Positions 55,250-62,879 are shown, counted from the stretch's first letter. The stretch is DNA of 64,000 nucleotides from Actinomadura macra NBRC 14102 (GCF_001552215.1 NZ_BCQT01000002.1:455866-519865); one strand, 5' to 3'. The notes: generated from the letters alone by a model not told the origin. Translations and numbers: made by a program.

Positions 55250-55662
55250 CACGCAGCCGCCTTGTCACCGGACGCCCGACCCGCCTTACCCGCACCGCCG
55301 CTCGCGGGGCGGACCTCCCGCGCCCGGAACGAGTACGCCACCCGTGGACGACGCCCCGTCTCCTCCACATACGGGGTGACGGTCAACCCGCCGAACTCCA
55401 CCGGCCGGAACGGCCCGTAGGAGGGGTCGGGCAGCACCGGGCACACCTGCGCGGCCACCTTCACCCGGATCGCCGACGCCTTGTGACCCGCCGCCGGGTC
55501 GGCGTCGTAGACGTCGACCACCCACACCGGCAGGCCGTTCTCCTTGTCGGTGTCCTGCCGCTTGGTGTCGAAGTTCTCCAGCGGCTCGGCCGGACCCGTC
55601 GCGAACACCCCGTGCGGGAACACCGCCCCGAACTCCACCGGGATACGCCCCAGAATCGCCAT
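55249..55662 (-). CDS. pra: Pra-like plasmid replication/integration/excision activator
   Basis: 137 residues from ATG 55662 with AGGGAG upstream. The sequence MAILGRIPVEFGAVFPHGVFATGPAEPLENFD, then GLPVWVVDVYDADP, VCPVLPD, GPFRPVEFGGLTVTPYVEETGRRPRVAYSFRA is the pattern of the family annotated as plasmid replication, integration and excision activator. In pSAM2, Pra switches on rep-xis-int and is repressed by KorSA. The palindromes upstream and the GntR gene next to it fit that scheme. No HTH is visible. Confidence 0.75.
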   Translation of the reverse strand: MAILGRIPVEFGAVFPHGVFATGPAEPLENFDTKRQDTDKENGLPVWVVDVYDADPAAGHKASAIRVKVAAQVCPVLPDPSYGPFRPVEFGGLTVTPYVEETGRRPRVAYSFRAREVRPASGGAGKAGRASGDKAAA

Positions 55663-55693
55663 CACGAAACTCCCTGTCGATCGATCTACCTGA

Positions 55694-55776
55694 CGACAAC
55701 TCGCCTTATCGAGTTGTCGATAACGACAGCGTACGCGACCAGAGGCGAACTTCAAGGAGTGTAAGACGACTTGTCG
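55694..55776. promoter_or_regulatory. Operators between the korSA-like and pra-like genes
   Basis: CGACAACTCG (55694-55703) and CGAGTTGTCG (55710-55719) form a perfect 10-bp inverted repeat with a CCTTAT loop. A related site CGACTTGTCG lies at 55767-55776. They cover the pra promoter, where KorSA-type repressors bind in pSAM2. Confidence 0.65.
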
Positions 55777-55787
55777 AGTGAGCTACG

Positions 55788-56519
55788 TCACAACCCGTAG
55801 CTTTCCTCCAGCACATGCAGCGACCCCGGCAGCACGACCTCCACCACCAGCACCGTCCGGCCGGTGGAGTCCACCACCGAACCCAACACCGCCAAGACCG
55901 GCTCACCCTCAGCCAACCCCAACGCCTCCCGCTCGTCACCGGTGGGACGCCGCGACCGCAGACGCTCATCCACCCGGATCAGCCGCTCCCGGGTCCGGGC
56001 CGTGAGCAGCTGGCGGACCGGAACCGTCAACGGCCCCTGCTGATCCAGCCCCGACGCCCGCGCCACATCCAGCGGAGCCCACAACGACACCAGCTCACTG
56101 GCGATGGAGTCATACAGAGCCACATACCGCCGCAGATGCACCGGCGCCGAGTCCGCCAGGCCCAGCAGCAACGCCACCGAGCCCGGAGCCGCCTCACGAC
56201 CGACCCGAAGGACCCGAACCGAGGCATCGGTCTCCTGACGATCCAGCACCGCCAACCCCGGACGAGTGTTCTGCAAGGCACCAGAGGACGCCGACGCCTT
56301 CACGAACGTGCCGCGCCCATGCTCGCGCTGGATCTCACCCAACAACTGCATCTCATTGAGAGCACGCACCACCGTGGGACGGGAGGCCCCGAACTCCTTG
56401 CCCAGCATCGCCTCAGAGGGGATGGGCTCACCCACCGGGTAGGTTCCGTCCTTGATCCGGCGACGCAGTGTCTCCATGATCCGGACATACTTCGGGGCGT
56501 ACGCAGCGTCATCCGACAT
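55788..56519 (-). CDS. korSA: GntR-family repressor (KorSA-like)
   Basis: 243 residues. N-terminal winged helix YVRIMETLRRRIKDGTYPVGEPIPSEAMLGKEFGASRPTVVRALNEMQLLGEIQREHGRGTFV (GntR/HutC type), then a UTRA ligand domain (SAPVHLRRYVALYDSIASELVSLWAPLDVA ... GSVVDSTGRTVLVVEVVLPGS). By position upstream of the pra-like gene and by the operator palindromes it is the likely transfer/replication repressor that keeps the element silent while integrated. Confidence 0.85.
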   Translation of the reverse strand: MSDDAAYAPKYVRIMETLRRRIKDGTYPVGEPIPSEAMLGKEFGASRPTVVRALNEMQLLGEIQREHGRGTFVKASASSGALQNTRPGLAVLDRQETDASVRVLRVGREAAPGSVALLLGLADSAPVHLRRYVALYDSIASELVSLWAPLDVARASGLDQQGPLTVPVRQLLTARTRERLIRVDERLRSRRPTGDEREALGLAEGEPVLAVLGSVVDSTGRTVLVVEVVLPGSLHVLEESYGL

Positions 56520-56582
56520 CTTGGCCTATCCACAGCTCGACAACACGAGTAGGACCAGGAAACCAGACATCCCACCGCGCTG

Positions 56583-57122
56583 TCACGCCCCGGCGTCGCT
56601 CCCCGCACCGGTTCCCCGCAGCAGCGCAGCCGCCTTCAACTCCTGAGCAAGCTCGCGCGTCGCCCCCGCCGTGATGTCGCAGAGTTGCCGCCGATCCAAC
56701 TCCGCCACCCGCCACAACGCCTTCTCATAAGCGTTGGCGACCAAGACCACCGCCTCCGTCAACACCCGGTGATCGGACCAGCCCCCGTCATCGGTCACCG
56801 GCGGATACGCGGCGAATGGCTCATGTACCCGCACAACATCCCGAAAGTGCGGCGCCGTGACCGGCGCGAGCAACACCGCCAACGCCCGCACGTCCTCAGA
56901 TGAGTACCTCAGCGTCCGGCCGCGCGTCCCGTCATGGTCCAGCCCCCAGGCACGCACATGGCCCCGCTCGGCCCACCGGCGAAGCGTCTGAGTCGACACC
57001 CGCAGACTCCGCGCCGCCTCCGCAGGCGCCACCGTCCGCAGCGCGTAGTACCACTCGTCACAGTGCCAATCGAACGGCTCTTGCTGCCTGCCAGCTTCTC
57101 TCGCGGCGCCCTGGCCTGCCAT
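56583..57122 (-). CDS. MerR-like HTH protein of the AICE
   Basis: 179 residues. The HTH is APAEAARSLRVSTQTLRRWAERGHVRAWGLDHDGTRGRTLRYSSEDVRALAVLLAP, a MerR/excisionase-type DNA-binding fold; the rest is helical (TEAVVLVANAYEKALWRVAELDRRQLCDITAGAT). It overlaps no neighbour. A regulatory or DNA-structural role in the element is inferred. Confidence 0.65.
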   Translation of the reverse strand: MAGQGAAREAGRQQEPFDWHCDEWYYALRTVAPAEAARSLRVSTQTLRRWAERGHVRAWGLDHDGTRGRTLRYSSEDVRALAVLLAPVTAPHFRDVVRVHEPFAAYPPVTDDGGWSDHRVLTEAVVLVANAYEKALWRVAELDRRQLCDITAGATRELAQELKAAALLRGTGAGSDAGA

Positions 57123-57123
57123 G

Positions 57124-57357
57124 TCACTTTCCCTGGGGGTTGAATCGGATCAGCGGCAACTGGGGTTGGGCCAGGTCCACGCCATGCAGCGCGAGGACGG
57201 TCCGCGCGTGCTCGACACGGGCAGCCGCACGGCGCCGCTCCACCGGCGGGGGGACATCTGAGTCCAGCCACGGCCCGTACACCCGGATCACCGCGCGTTG
57301 GTAGAGATCCTCCACCACCGTCTGATCTGTCGGCCCGCCGGTCACCGACGCCCCCAC
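57124..57357 (-). CDS. AICE small protein C
   Basis: 77 residues from GTG 57357: DQTVVEDLYQRAVIRVYGPWLDSDVPPPVERRRAAARVEHARTVLALHGVDLAQPQLPLI. It is mostly helical and charged, with no known motif. Its stop lies next to the MerR-like gene's start, so translation is probably coupled. It is preceded 9 bp upstream by the frameshifted zinc-ribbon-like gene. Confidence 0.5.
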   Translation of the reverse strand: MGASVTGGPTDQTVVEDLYQRAVIRVYGPWLDSDVPPPVERRRAAARVEHARTVLALHGVDLAQPQLPLIRFNPQGK

Positions 57358-57366
57358 AAACGGGCC

Positions 57367-57548
57367 CTACGGCGACCACGGCAGCTCACACCACCGCACC
57401 GGCGACACCGCCACCAGCCACGCACCCTGGCCCCCCGCACCCGGCGCCGTCTCCCGACCCAGACACAGCCGCACAGCAGACACCGCAGCCCGGAACCCAC
57501 CACGTCGTGCTGAAGGTTGCCGTCCTCCTCCAGCCGCCAGGTGATCAT
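57367..57548 (-). pseudogene. Small zinc-ribbon-like gene with an apparent frameshift
   Basis: From ATG 57548 (overlapping the upstream stop, ATGA) the frame reads MITWRLEEDGNLQHDVVGSG then LRCLLCGCVW with clean GC-rich third positions. Near 57455 coding character moves to another frame, which continues GRETAPGAGGQGAWLVAVSP and VRCELPWSP to a TAG at 57367-57369. The first frame beyond this point is Arg-rich with AGA/AGG/TTG codons. 182 nt is not a multiple of three. It is either a decayed gene, a sequencing indel or a programmed shift. Confidence 0.5.
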
Positions 57549-58000
57549 TGCTCTCCCTCACCGGCAGTCCGGTCGATCAGACGCACCAGCAGCGCCGGCG
57601 CCCGGTCGACCTCATCCACCGGAACCACGCCCTGGCCCGACCCCGACAGCAGGAACCACCACCGGCTCCCCACCGCCTCACATCCCACATCCACCGACCG
57701 CGAGCCCGCACCCGCACGGCTCACCCGCAGCACCGGTAAACCCTCAAGCCCGTTCACCAGCCAGCACGTCAGCGACTCGTGGGCGGTGCCGATCACCGCG
57801 TCCAGCGCGGCCAGGTGCAACCGGCGCTCACCGACCGCGGAGTTCAGGCCCCGGTTCAGCCGCGCTCGCTCAGCGGCGGCCCGAGCATGTGCCTCACCCA
57901 CGTCCATCACCTCCCGGAAAAGCAGGGCCAGCGGCAGAGGAGCCGTCTCCTCCCCAGCAACACCAGGGAAACCGGACGAAGAACAGCCACCCGCGCCCAC
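57545..58000 (-). CDS. AICE protein D, function unknown
   Basis: 151 residues from GTG 58000, or about 120 from ATG 57907 (MDVGEAHARAAAERARLN), which has GGGAGG only 2 nt upstream. There is a helical segment with LNRGLNSAVGERRLHLAALDAVIGTAHESLTCWLVNG, then a beta-rich end (LPVLRVSRAGAG, SRWWFLLSGSGQGVVPVDEVDRAPALLVRLID). It is in the AICE operon between a Cys-motif protein and the frameshifted gene. Confidence 0.55.
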   Translation of the reverse strand: MGAGGCSSSGFPGVAGEETAPLPLALLFREVMDVGEAHARAAAERARLNRGLNSAVGERRLHLAALDAVIGTAHESLTCWLVNGLEGLPVLRVSRAGAGSRSVDVGCEAVGSRWWFLLSGSGQGVVPVDEVDRAPALLVRLIDRTAGEGEQ

Positions 58001-58018
58001 CGCTGACCCTGCGGCCTG

Positions 58019-58234
58019 TTACGCCACCTCGGCCCGGCTGCCCCCGCCGCACATCACGCACGGCTCCCGCCGCCGCTCCGGCGCACGCCCGGAATCACGA
58101 CGCACCACCAGCAGGTCAACCCGAGACGACACCCACGACCACTCGCGCCCCATGCAGGCAACGCACGGGTCCTGGTCATTCGCCTCCGTCGCGCGCCCCT
58201 GGGGTCGCGCGCAATCGGCCGTTCCGTTGCTCAT
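58019..58234 (-). CDS. AICE small protein with two CxxC motifs
   Basis: 71 residues: PCVACMGREWSWVSSRVDLLVVRRD then REPCVMCGGGSRAEVA. The paired CVACMG/CVMCGG motifs suggest a zinc ribbon. It is the first gene of the small-protein operon, with the XRE-TPR gene divergent 200 bp away. Function unknown, DNA or protein binding inferred. Confidence 0.6.
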   Translation of the reverse strand: MSNGTADCARPQGRATEANDQDPCVACMGREWSWVSSRVDLLVVRRDSGRAPERRREPCVMCGGGSRAEVA

Positions 58235-58312
58235 CTCGCCTCGCCTACCTCTTCGAGCCGAACTGGCTGCCTCAAGGGTGGCGGACGAGAAGGGCCGAAC
58301 GAAGGTCCATAT

Positions 58313-58344
58313 GAGGTCTCTTAGAGGACGTTAGGAGGTCTCTT
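58313..58344. repeat. Direct repeat GAGGTCTCTT in the AICE divergent promoter
   Basis: GAGGTCTCTT at 58313-58322 and 58335-58344, 22 bp apart, in the promoter region between the CxxC protein and the XRE-TPR gene. Each unit contains the palindrome GAGGTCTC-like core. A binding site for the adjacent XRE protein is possible. Confidence 0.4.
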
Positions 58345-58433
58345 CATCGTGGACGGAGGGTAGTTCGTCCCCTTGAAGTCCTTCTAGGGGATACGGTCAA
58401 GGTGGAAGACACGTGACTAGGAGAGGTGACGAC

Positions 58434-59708
58434 ATGCCGCGCCCGACCGGCAACATTCGACTCAAAGCAGCACGACAGCATCTCGGATACCCGTCTCAAC
58501 AGGCCCTCGCCGATGCCTTGACGAGGGCCGCTCCACTCATTGGGTTGGGCCATATGCAGGTGAGCGTCCGCCAGGTGCGTCGCTGGGAGTCCGCCGACCC
58601 GCCATGGCCAAGGGCAGACCATCAGCGCCTCTTGGTTCATGTGCTCCAACTCCCCATGGAGCAACTCGGATTCACCCCGCCATGGGACCCTCGACAGGAA
58701 CCCGGTGCGACCGGTTCAAGGCCGGTCGCCACGTCCTCGCCTTCGCCAACTGGCGCAACCCTGCCTCTGCCGCAGGCAGCCAACGCCGTCCAACCGGCGA
58801 CCGTCGGGGCCGACTTTGCGGCGATCAACGGCGCTCTTCGTCGCCTATATTTCAGCGTCCAACCGACACAACTACATCCCACCGTCGCGGAACACACCAA
58901 GTTGGGCACACAACTCCTGGGGGAGACCACCGGCGTCCCGCGCCGCATCCTCGCCACGGCGCTAGCCGAGTCGCTGCTGCTGCTCGGCCGCATCGAGTTC
59001 TTCGACCTCAGACAGGCCGACGAGGCCGACGGGACCTATGTCCGAGCCCTTCAAGCCGCGGGAGAGGCGGACGCCCCCCTCCTAGGCGCGGCAATCCTGG
59101 CGCACGCGGCATTCATCCCTGGATGGGACGGACGACGCGACGACGCAGCCGAACGGATGCGCGCCGCCCGCACCTACGCCAGACGCGGTCAAGCGTCCGC
59201 CGAGTTTCAAGCATGGCTCGATGCCGTTGAAGCGGAATGCGAAACCCGATGCGGCCACCCGCGCGAAGCGCTCCGTCTCATCAACCACGCCGAGTCGGTG
59301 TTGCGCGAAGGCAGCCAGTACGCCTCACCCGAGTGGTTCAACTGGTTCTCACCGGTCAGCCTCGCCGCCTTCAAGGGAGACACCCAGCTCAAAGCAGGAC
59401 AGCCCGCCCAAGCCAAGGCAACACTATTGAGCGTCCTGGCCGATCTCGGTGACTCCAACAGCAAACAGCGCTCAGTCATCCTCGGCGACCTCTCCGCTGT
59501 CGAAATCGCACTGGACAACCCCACCGCTGCCTGCTCCTACGCAGAACAGGCCCTCGATCAGCTGGCCATCACCTGGTACGCGACCGGGATGGACCGCGTG
59601 AACCAGGTTCGGCGCTCCCTCCAGCCATGGGCGGACACCGAGTGCGTTCGCCGCCTGGATGATCGTCTCTACGGATGGCGGACCACCCTCAGCGCCCTTC
59701 AGCGTTGA
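58434..59708 (+). CDS. XRE-family regulator with TPR-like sensor domain
   Basis: 424 residues from ATG 58434, AGGAGAGG upstream. The N-terminal HTH is NIRLKAARQHLGYPSQQALADALTRAA ... VSVRQVRRWESADPPWP. A Pro/Ser/Thr-rich linker (~95-130) follows, then TPR-like helices (ALAESLLLLGRIEFFDLRQADEADGTYVRALQAAGEAD, GQPAQAKATLLSVLADLGDSN, SAVEIALDNPTAACSYAEQALDQLAI). Peptide- or protein-sensing regulators have this layout. Its 3' end overlaps the convergent HAD gene by 20 bp. Confidence 0.8.
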   Translation: MPRPTGNIRLKAARQHLGYPSQQALADALTRAAPLIGLGHMQVSVRQVRRWESADPPWPRADHQRLLVHVLQLPMEQLGFTPPWDPRQEPGATGSRPVATSSPSPTGATLPLPQAANAVQPATVGADFAAINGALRRLYFSVQPTQLHPTVAEHTKLGTQLLGETTGVPRRILATALAESLLLLGRIEFFDLRQADEADGTYVRALQAAGEADAPLLGAAILAHAAFIPGWDGRRDDAAERMRAARTYARRGQASAEFQAWLDAVEAECETRCGHPREALRLINHAESVLREGSQYASPEWFNWFSPVSLAAFKGDTQLKAGQPAQAKATLLSVLADLGDSNSKQRSVILGDLSAVEIALDNPTAACSYAEQALDQLAITWYATGMDRVNQVRRSLQPWADTECVRRLDDRLYGWRTTLSALQR

Positions 59709-60351
59709 ACACAGCGACACGGCCCGGAAGCTCAGACAGCGAATCGATCCGCATCGTCGGAAGACTGTCGGCTTCCGGGTCGTCCTGCTGAATGATCCCC
59801 CACGGCCCACGCCGGATCAGCGCCGTCTTCAGACCCGAGACAACCGCCGGCCGAATGTCGTTGTCCAGCCGGTCACCCACGTAAAGGATCTCGTGAGCCT
59901 CACACGGGGCCGCCTCCACCACAGCACGGAAGAACCCGGGGTCAGGCTTGGACACACCCCAATCGTCCGATGTGGCGACCAAGTCACTGGGAAGATCGAG
60001 CGACCGCAGAATGCCACCAGCCCGAACGGTCTGATTGCCCGCGATCCCGATCCACAGCCCACCATCACGCAGCTTGGCCAGCGCGGGACGCACGTCCGGA
60101 TACAGATCATCCTCCCCGAAGCTCTCCGGCCGTCCCGCCTTCACCCGCTCCTCGCGTTGCTCGGCCAGGTCGAACCCCGGCTGGAAGATCTGGAACGTCT
60201 CCCGATAGTCCAGGCCACGAGCAATGATCGCCCCGAACATCGCCGAGAAAGTATGCCGGGGGACACCGAGCCAATCCGCCCACGTCCCGTACTCAGTGGA
60301 CTCATTCACCAGGCACTCGCCCACGTCAAACACCACAGCCTTGATCGCCAT
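59689..60351 (-). CDS. HAD-superfamily phosphatase
   Basis: 220 residues. HAD motif I AVVFDVGECLVNE (the second catalytic Asp is replaced by Gly/Glu: D-V-G-E rather than DxD), motif II IGIAGNQTV, motif III/IV GVSKPDPGFFRAVVEAA and LYVGDRLDNDIRPAVVSG. It probably hydrolyses a phosphorylated metabolite. As AICE cargo beside an XRE-TPR regulator it occupies the place where pSAM2 carries its nudix immunity gene; equivalence is only a guess. Confidence 0.8.
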   Translation of the reverse strand: MAIKAVVFDVGECLVNESTEYGTWADWLGVPRHTFSAMFGAIIARGLDYRETFQIFQPGFDLAEQREERVKAGRPESFGEDDLYPDVRPALAKLRDGGLWIGIAGNQTVRAGGILRSLDLPSDLVATSDDWGVSKPDPGFFRAVVEAAPCEAHEILYVGDRLDNDIRPAVVSGLKTALIRRGPWGIIQQDDPEADSLPTMRIDSLSELPGRVAVFNAEGR

Positions 60352-60891
60352 GCCGCACAGCTTACGAAGCCGGGCAGCGCCCCCAGCCAGACGCCCCCAC
60401 GCACGGGACCCTCAGCCCCGCAACCTCCGCGCGACTCGTGATCGTTGCCGAATTGGGCATTTGAGATCAAGGGGGCGGCGCCGCTCGCGTCGTCGCCCCG
60501 GCCGCCCGGCTCCGCCGGTCGGCGCGTGCGGCGTGGGCGCCGGTCACCGACCGGCGGCCCGGACGGCCGCGCATCGCGCCACCCCGCCCAGCCCCTTGGC
60601 CAACCGCAGTCACGGGGAACGCGCCGCCGCCTGACAACAGCCGGCCCCTGCGCCAGGACGCTTGATCGAGTGTGCCTTTGGGGGCTCCACCGCCCCCAAA
60701 CCCCCGCGCCCCGGAGCACTCCTTCGCGCGAAACGGTCTGTCACACCTTCTCGCCGTTCGCGCGAATGAGCACCCCGGCTTGTGGTTGAGCTGGTCTGCG
60801 ATCGTCCGGGAGGGGGCCCTGGCCAGGCAGCGCGGAGCGCGGGACGACGGCAGACGGGAAGATCAGGCAGAGTTGTGCAGCGCTGCACAAG
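60352..60891. other. AICE non-coding region with two strong inverted repeats
   Basis: 540 bp without a gene I trust. TTTGGGGGC-TCCACC-GCCCCCAAA is at 60677-60700 and the perfect palindrome TTGTGCAGCGCTGCACAA at 60873-60890. This is where an origin or transfer locus (clt) could lie, by analogy with pSAM2-like elements where such sites are non-coding. No repeats of the 8-bp clt type were counted. Confidence 0.4.
60873..60890. promoter_or_regulatory. Perfect 18-bp palindrome TTGTGCAGC-GCTGCACAA
   Basis: A perfect palindrome with a central CG, the form of LacI-type operators. It starts right after the stop of the small membrane-protein gene (minus strand). On the plus strand a T7 run follows 9 nt later, so a terminator is also possible. 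Confidence 0.5.
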
Positions 60892-61134
60892 TCAGCTGGT
60901 TTTTTTGAGAGAGGTAATGGGCCAGGCATCGCCGTCACTTCGATACGTCCGTACTGAAGTTGAGGTTTTTTGAGAGCCCGCTATAGCAGCGACCGCGCTT
61001 GAAACGCCCACGAGGGCGGTCAGCGCCGCCTGAGCCATCGGGTCATCGGCATACCCGGCCATGGTCGCGACCACCGCACAGAAAGCAGCGAGGAGGACAG
61101 CAACGGCGCGCGGTCGGTCGCTTCCTGGCTTCAC
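60892..61134 (-). CDS. Small AICE membrane protein
   Basis: 80 residues from a GTG with a good AGGAGGT about 8 nt upstream. One hydrophobic helix (AVAVLLAAFCAVVATMAGY, ~10-28), then a second hydrophobic stretch AALTALVGVSSAVAAIAGS and a basic tail ending KK-x-x-S. Lengthwise it resembles small spread (Spd) proteins or holin-like proteins. It is nearest to attR. It is similar in layout to the host protein at 15521. Confidence 0.55.
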   Translation of the reverse strand: MKPGSDRPRAVAVLLAAFCAVVATMAGYADDPMAQAALTALVGVSSAVAAIAGSQKTSTSVRTYRSDGDAWPITSLKKTS

Positions 61135-61342
61135 TACCTACCTCCTCGTGATTGCAACGCTCACGTTGGACGGTTCGCCAACCTCAATCGTTCCCGTTCA
61201 GCCCGTCTCGGCGCTCCCGTTGCGTGCCCGTTGCGTGCCCGTCAGAGCGGACGATCACGGGCGCGTACGGTCGTCAACGGGGAGACTCGTGCATAGGGCC
61301 AGGTCAGCGCCGTCGCAGGTGATCGCTGATCTTGGATGAGTT

Positions 61343-61392
61343 TTCCCAAGCTGACAGCGCGGGTTCGATTCCCGTCACCCGCTCCCACCACA
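61343..61392 (+). repeat. attR of the AICE (50-bp core)
   Basis: Exact copy of 49903-49952, the 3' part of tRNA-Gly from the anticodon loop on. A CTGGGCCT hairpin follows (61394-61434), resembling the tRNA's own terminator. The upstream 5' half of a tRNA is absent, so it is not a functional tRNA. Confidence 0.95.
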
Positions 61393-61664
61393 CAGGCCCA
61401 GGCCAGGAAGCGCGGTCTCCGGTGCTGGGCCTTGATCTTTCAGGTACGCGTGCCAGCCGTGCGATCAGCGGACAGCTAGGCGATCGGCATCAGAGGTTGT
61501 TCATGCGACCGTCTGTCCCTCACCACTCAGCCTCCTTCCTGACCCTGGGCGAGGAAGGAGCCTGAGACTTGCGCTGGGCAACCGTCATGGCGAAGGCCCG
61601 GGAAGATGCGCCGAAGGTACTCTAGGTGTACCAGTACCGACCCCGACCGGAGGCACCAGGAGCC

Positions 61665-62249
61665 ATGCCCGCGATGACTCTCCCCCTGCCGTCCGGTGAC
61701 ACGTGGACCCGAACGGACTACGAGGCGCTGCCCGAAGACCTCCCAGTACGCGTGAGCCTCATCCACGGAGAACTTGTCGTGAGCCCACGGCCCCGCCCGA
61801 TCCACCAGCGCATCGCGCGGCGCCTGGCGACCCGCATCGAAGACGCCGCTCCCGACGCCTGGCAGGTGGACACGGATGTGGACGTGCTGCTGGACGACGA
61901 CGAGGTAGAACCGGTCGAGATCGCACCCGACATCGTCGTGTACTCGACCGAGCACGACCCCTATGAACGTCCTATCCATGCCGAGTCGGTCACCCTCGTC
62001 GCCGAGGTGGTGTCCCCGTCGACCAAGCATAAGGACCGGCGGATGCAACCGGCCCTGTACGCGGGAGCCGGCATCAGACACTACTGGCGTGTGGAGACCG
62101 ACCAGACCGCACCGGCGTTCGCGGTCTACACCTATGAGCTGGACGATGCCAGCGGCGGATATGTTGCCACCGGCGTGCACCACGACCGGATCACTGTGAC
62201 CCAGCCCTTCGCCCTCGACATCGATCTCAAGGCCGTGCGCGAACGCTGA
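61665..62249 (+). CDS. Uma2 family (PD-(D/E)XK) endonuclease-like protein
   Basis: 194 residues: VSLIHGELVVSPRPRPIHQRIARRLATRIE, then DVLLDDDEVEPVEIAPDIVVYS, then VTLVAEVVSPSTKHKDRRMQPALYAGAGIRHYWRVE. The P-D...E-V-x-S pattern is the Uma2 nuclease core. Such proteins are numerous in actinomycetes, with an unclear biological role. ATG 61665 has AGGAG upstream. It lies between attR and the third att site, outside the main AICE. Confidence 0.88.
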   Translation: MPAMTLPLPSGDTWTRTDYEALPEDLPVRVSLIHGELVVSPRPRPIHQRIARRLATRIEDAAPDAWQVDTDVDVLLDDDEVEPVEIAPDIVVYSTEHDPYERPIHAESVTLVAEVVSPSTKHKDRRMQPALYAGAGIRHYWRVETDQTAPAFAVYTYELDDASGGYVATGVHHDRITVTQPFALDIDLKAVRER

Positions 62250-62536
62250 AACCATGTAGCGCATTGCAGTCCGCCAGGACACCCACCTGGGGCGCGACAA
62301 CCGCTGCCGCGTGGCTTCCGCTCCTCGGCCGTAGCCGGGGCCCGACTTCGGGTCCGCTTGACGTCGGATGATCGGGTGCTGTCGCTGTTTCGATCAGGCC
62401 TGAGGATGCACAGGTCAGTAGGTACGGTGCCATGCCATTAGCCTGCCATTAAGAGCGGTCAATGAGGGGCACTCGCGGTCACCTGCGGAACGGACGAACG
62501 CCAGGTCAGGGAGGGGGACGGCCTAGTTCGCACTGG

Positions 62537-62586
62537 TTACCGAGCTGACAGCGCGGGTTCGATTCCCGGCACCCGCTCCCACCACG
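62537..62586 (+). repeat. Third, degenerate att site
   Basis: Aligned without gaps to 49903-49952 it matches at 46 of 50 bases (mismatches at 62539, 62542, 62569 and 62586). The anticodon-loop end is altered (TTACCGAG). It is followed by an AGGCCC-type hairpin and by the end of a second integrase gene, the same order as attL. Confidence 0.85.
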
Positions 62587-62650
62587 AAGGCCCGGTCCAG
62601 TGAATCATCGCCGACTCTGGGCCTCTTCTGTTCATCAGCCACGGTGCCCG

Positions 62651-62832
62651 CTACGTGCCCGATTCCTTGGGCTTGCGGCGCTTCTTGCGCTGCTTGTCTT
62701 CTTGAGTTCCCCCGCGGCGATCTTGCCGAGCGACGAGGCGATCTCCTGGTCCCGCTCCCGCCGCGCGTGCAGGTAGACCTGCGCGGCCCGCGCGGACGAG
62801 TGGCCCATCCGATTCATCAGCTCAGCCAGCCG
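62651..62832 (-). pseudogene. Truncated and frameshifted second integrase
   Basis: Encodes LAELMNRMGHSSARAAQVYLHARRERDQEIASSLGK and IAAGELK, parallel to the last ~65 residues of the integrase at 50017. A 1-base shift then breaks the frame; the correct continuation DKQRKKRRKPKESGT and stop is in the next frame, ending at 62651. Homology stops at ~62832; the catalytic domain's R/H-x-x-R part is missing, so it is inactive. It is the left-end remnant of a second AICE. Confidence 0.85.
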
Positions 62833-62879
62833 TCGGACGCCAGGTGGTCATGGGGCCTGGATCGTGCCGACAGGTGTGT

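Larger units (their letters stand above)
49903..61392. mobile_element. pSAM2-type AICE integrated in tRNA-Gly(CCC)
   Basis: The element is bounded by identical 50-bp repeats at 49903-49952 and 61343-61392, starts being 11,440 bp apart. Gene order from the left end is int, xis, rep, FtsK-like ATPase, small proteins, pra-like, GntR (korSA-like), further small genes, an XRE-TPR protein and a HAD phosphatase. This is the actinomycete integrative and conjugative element plan: site-specific tyrosine integrase, HUH replication and transfer as double-stranded DNA by a single translocase. No spread (spd) or nudix pif gene is recognised. Confidence 0.93.

Noticed and set aside
62537..62586. Third att copy read as a second tRNA-Gly
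   Set aside because: Only the 3' half is present, with a changed anticodon-loop end. The 5' acceptor, D and anticodon 5' strands are missing.
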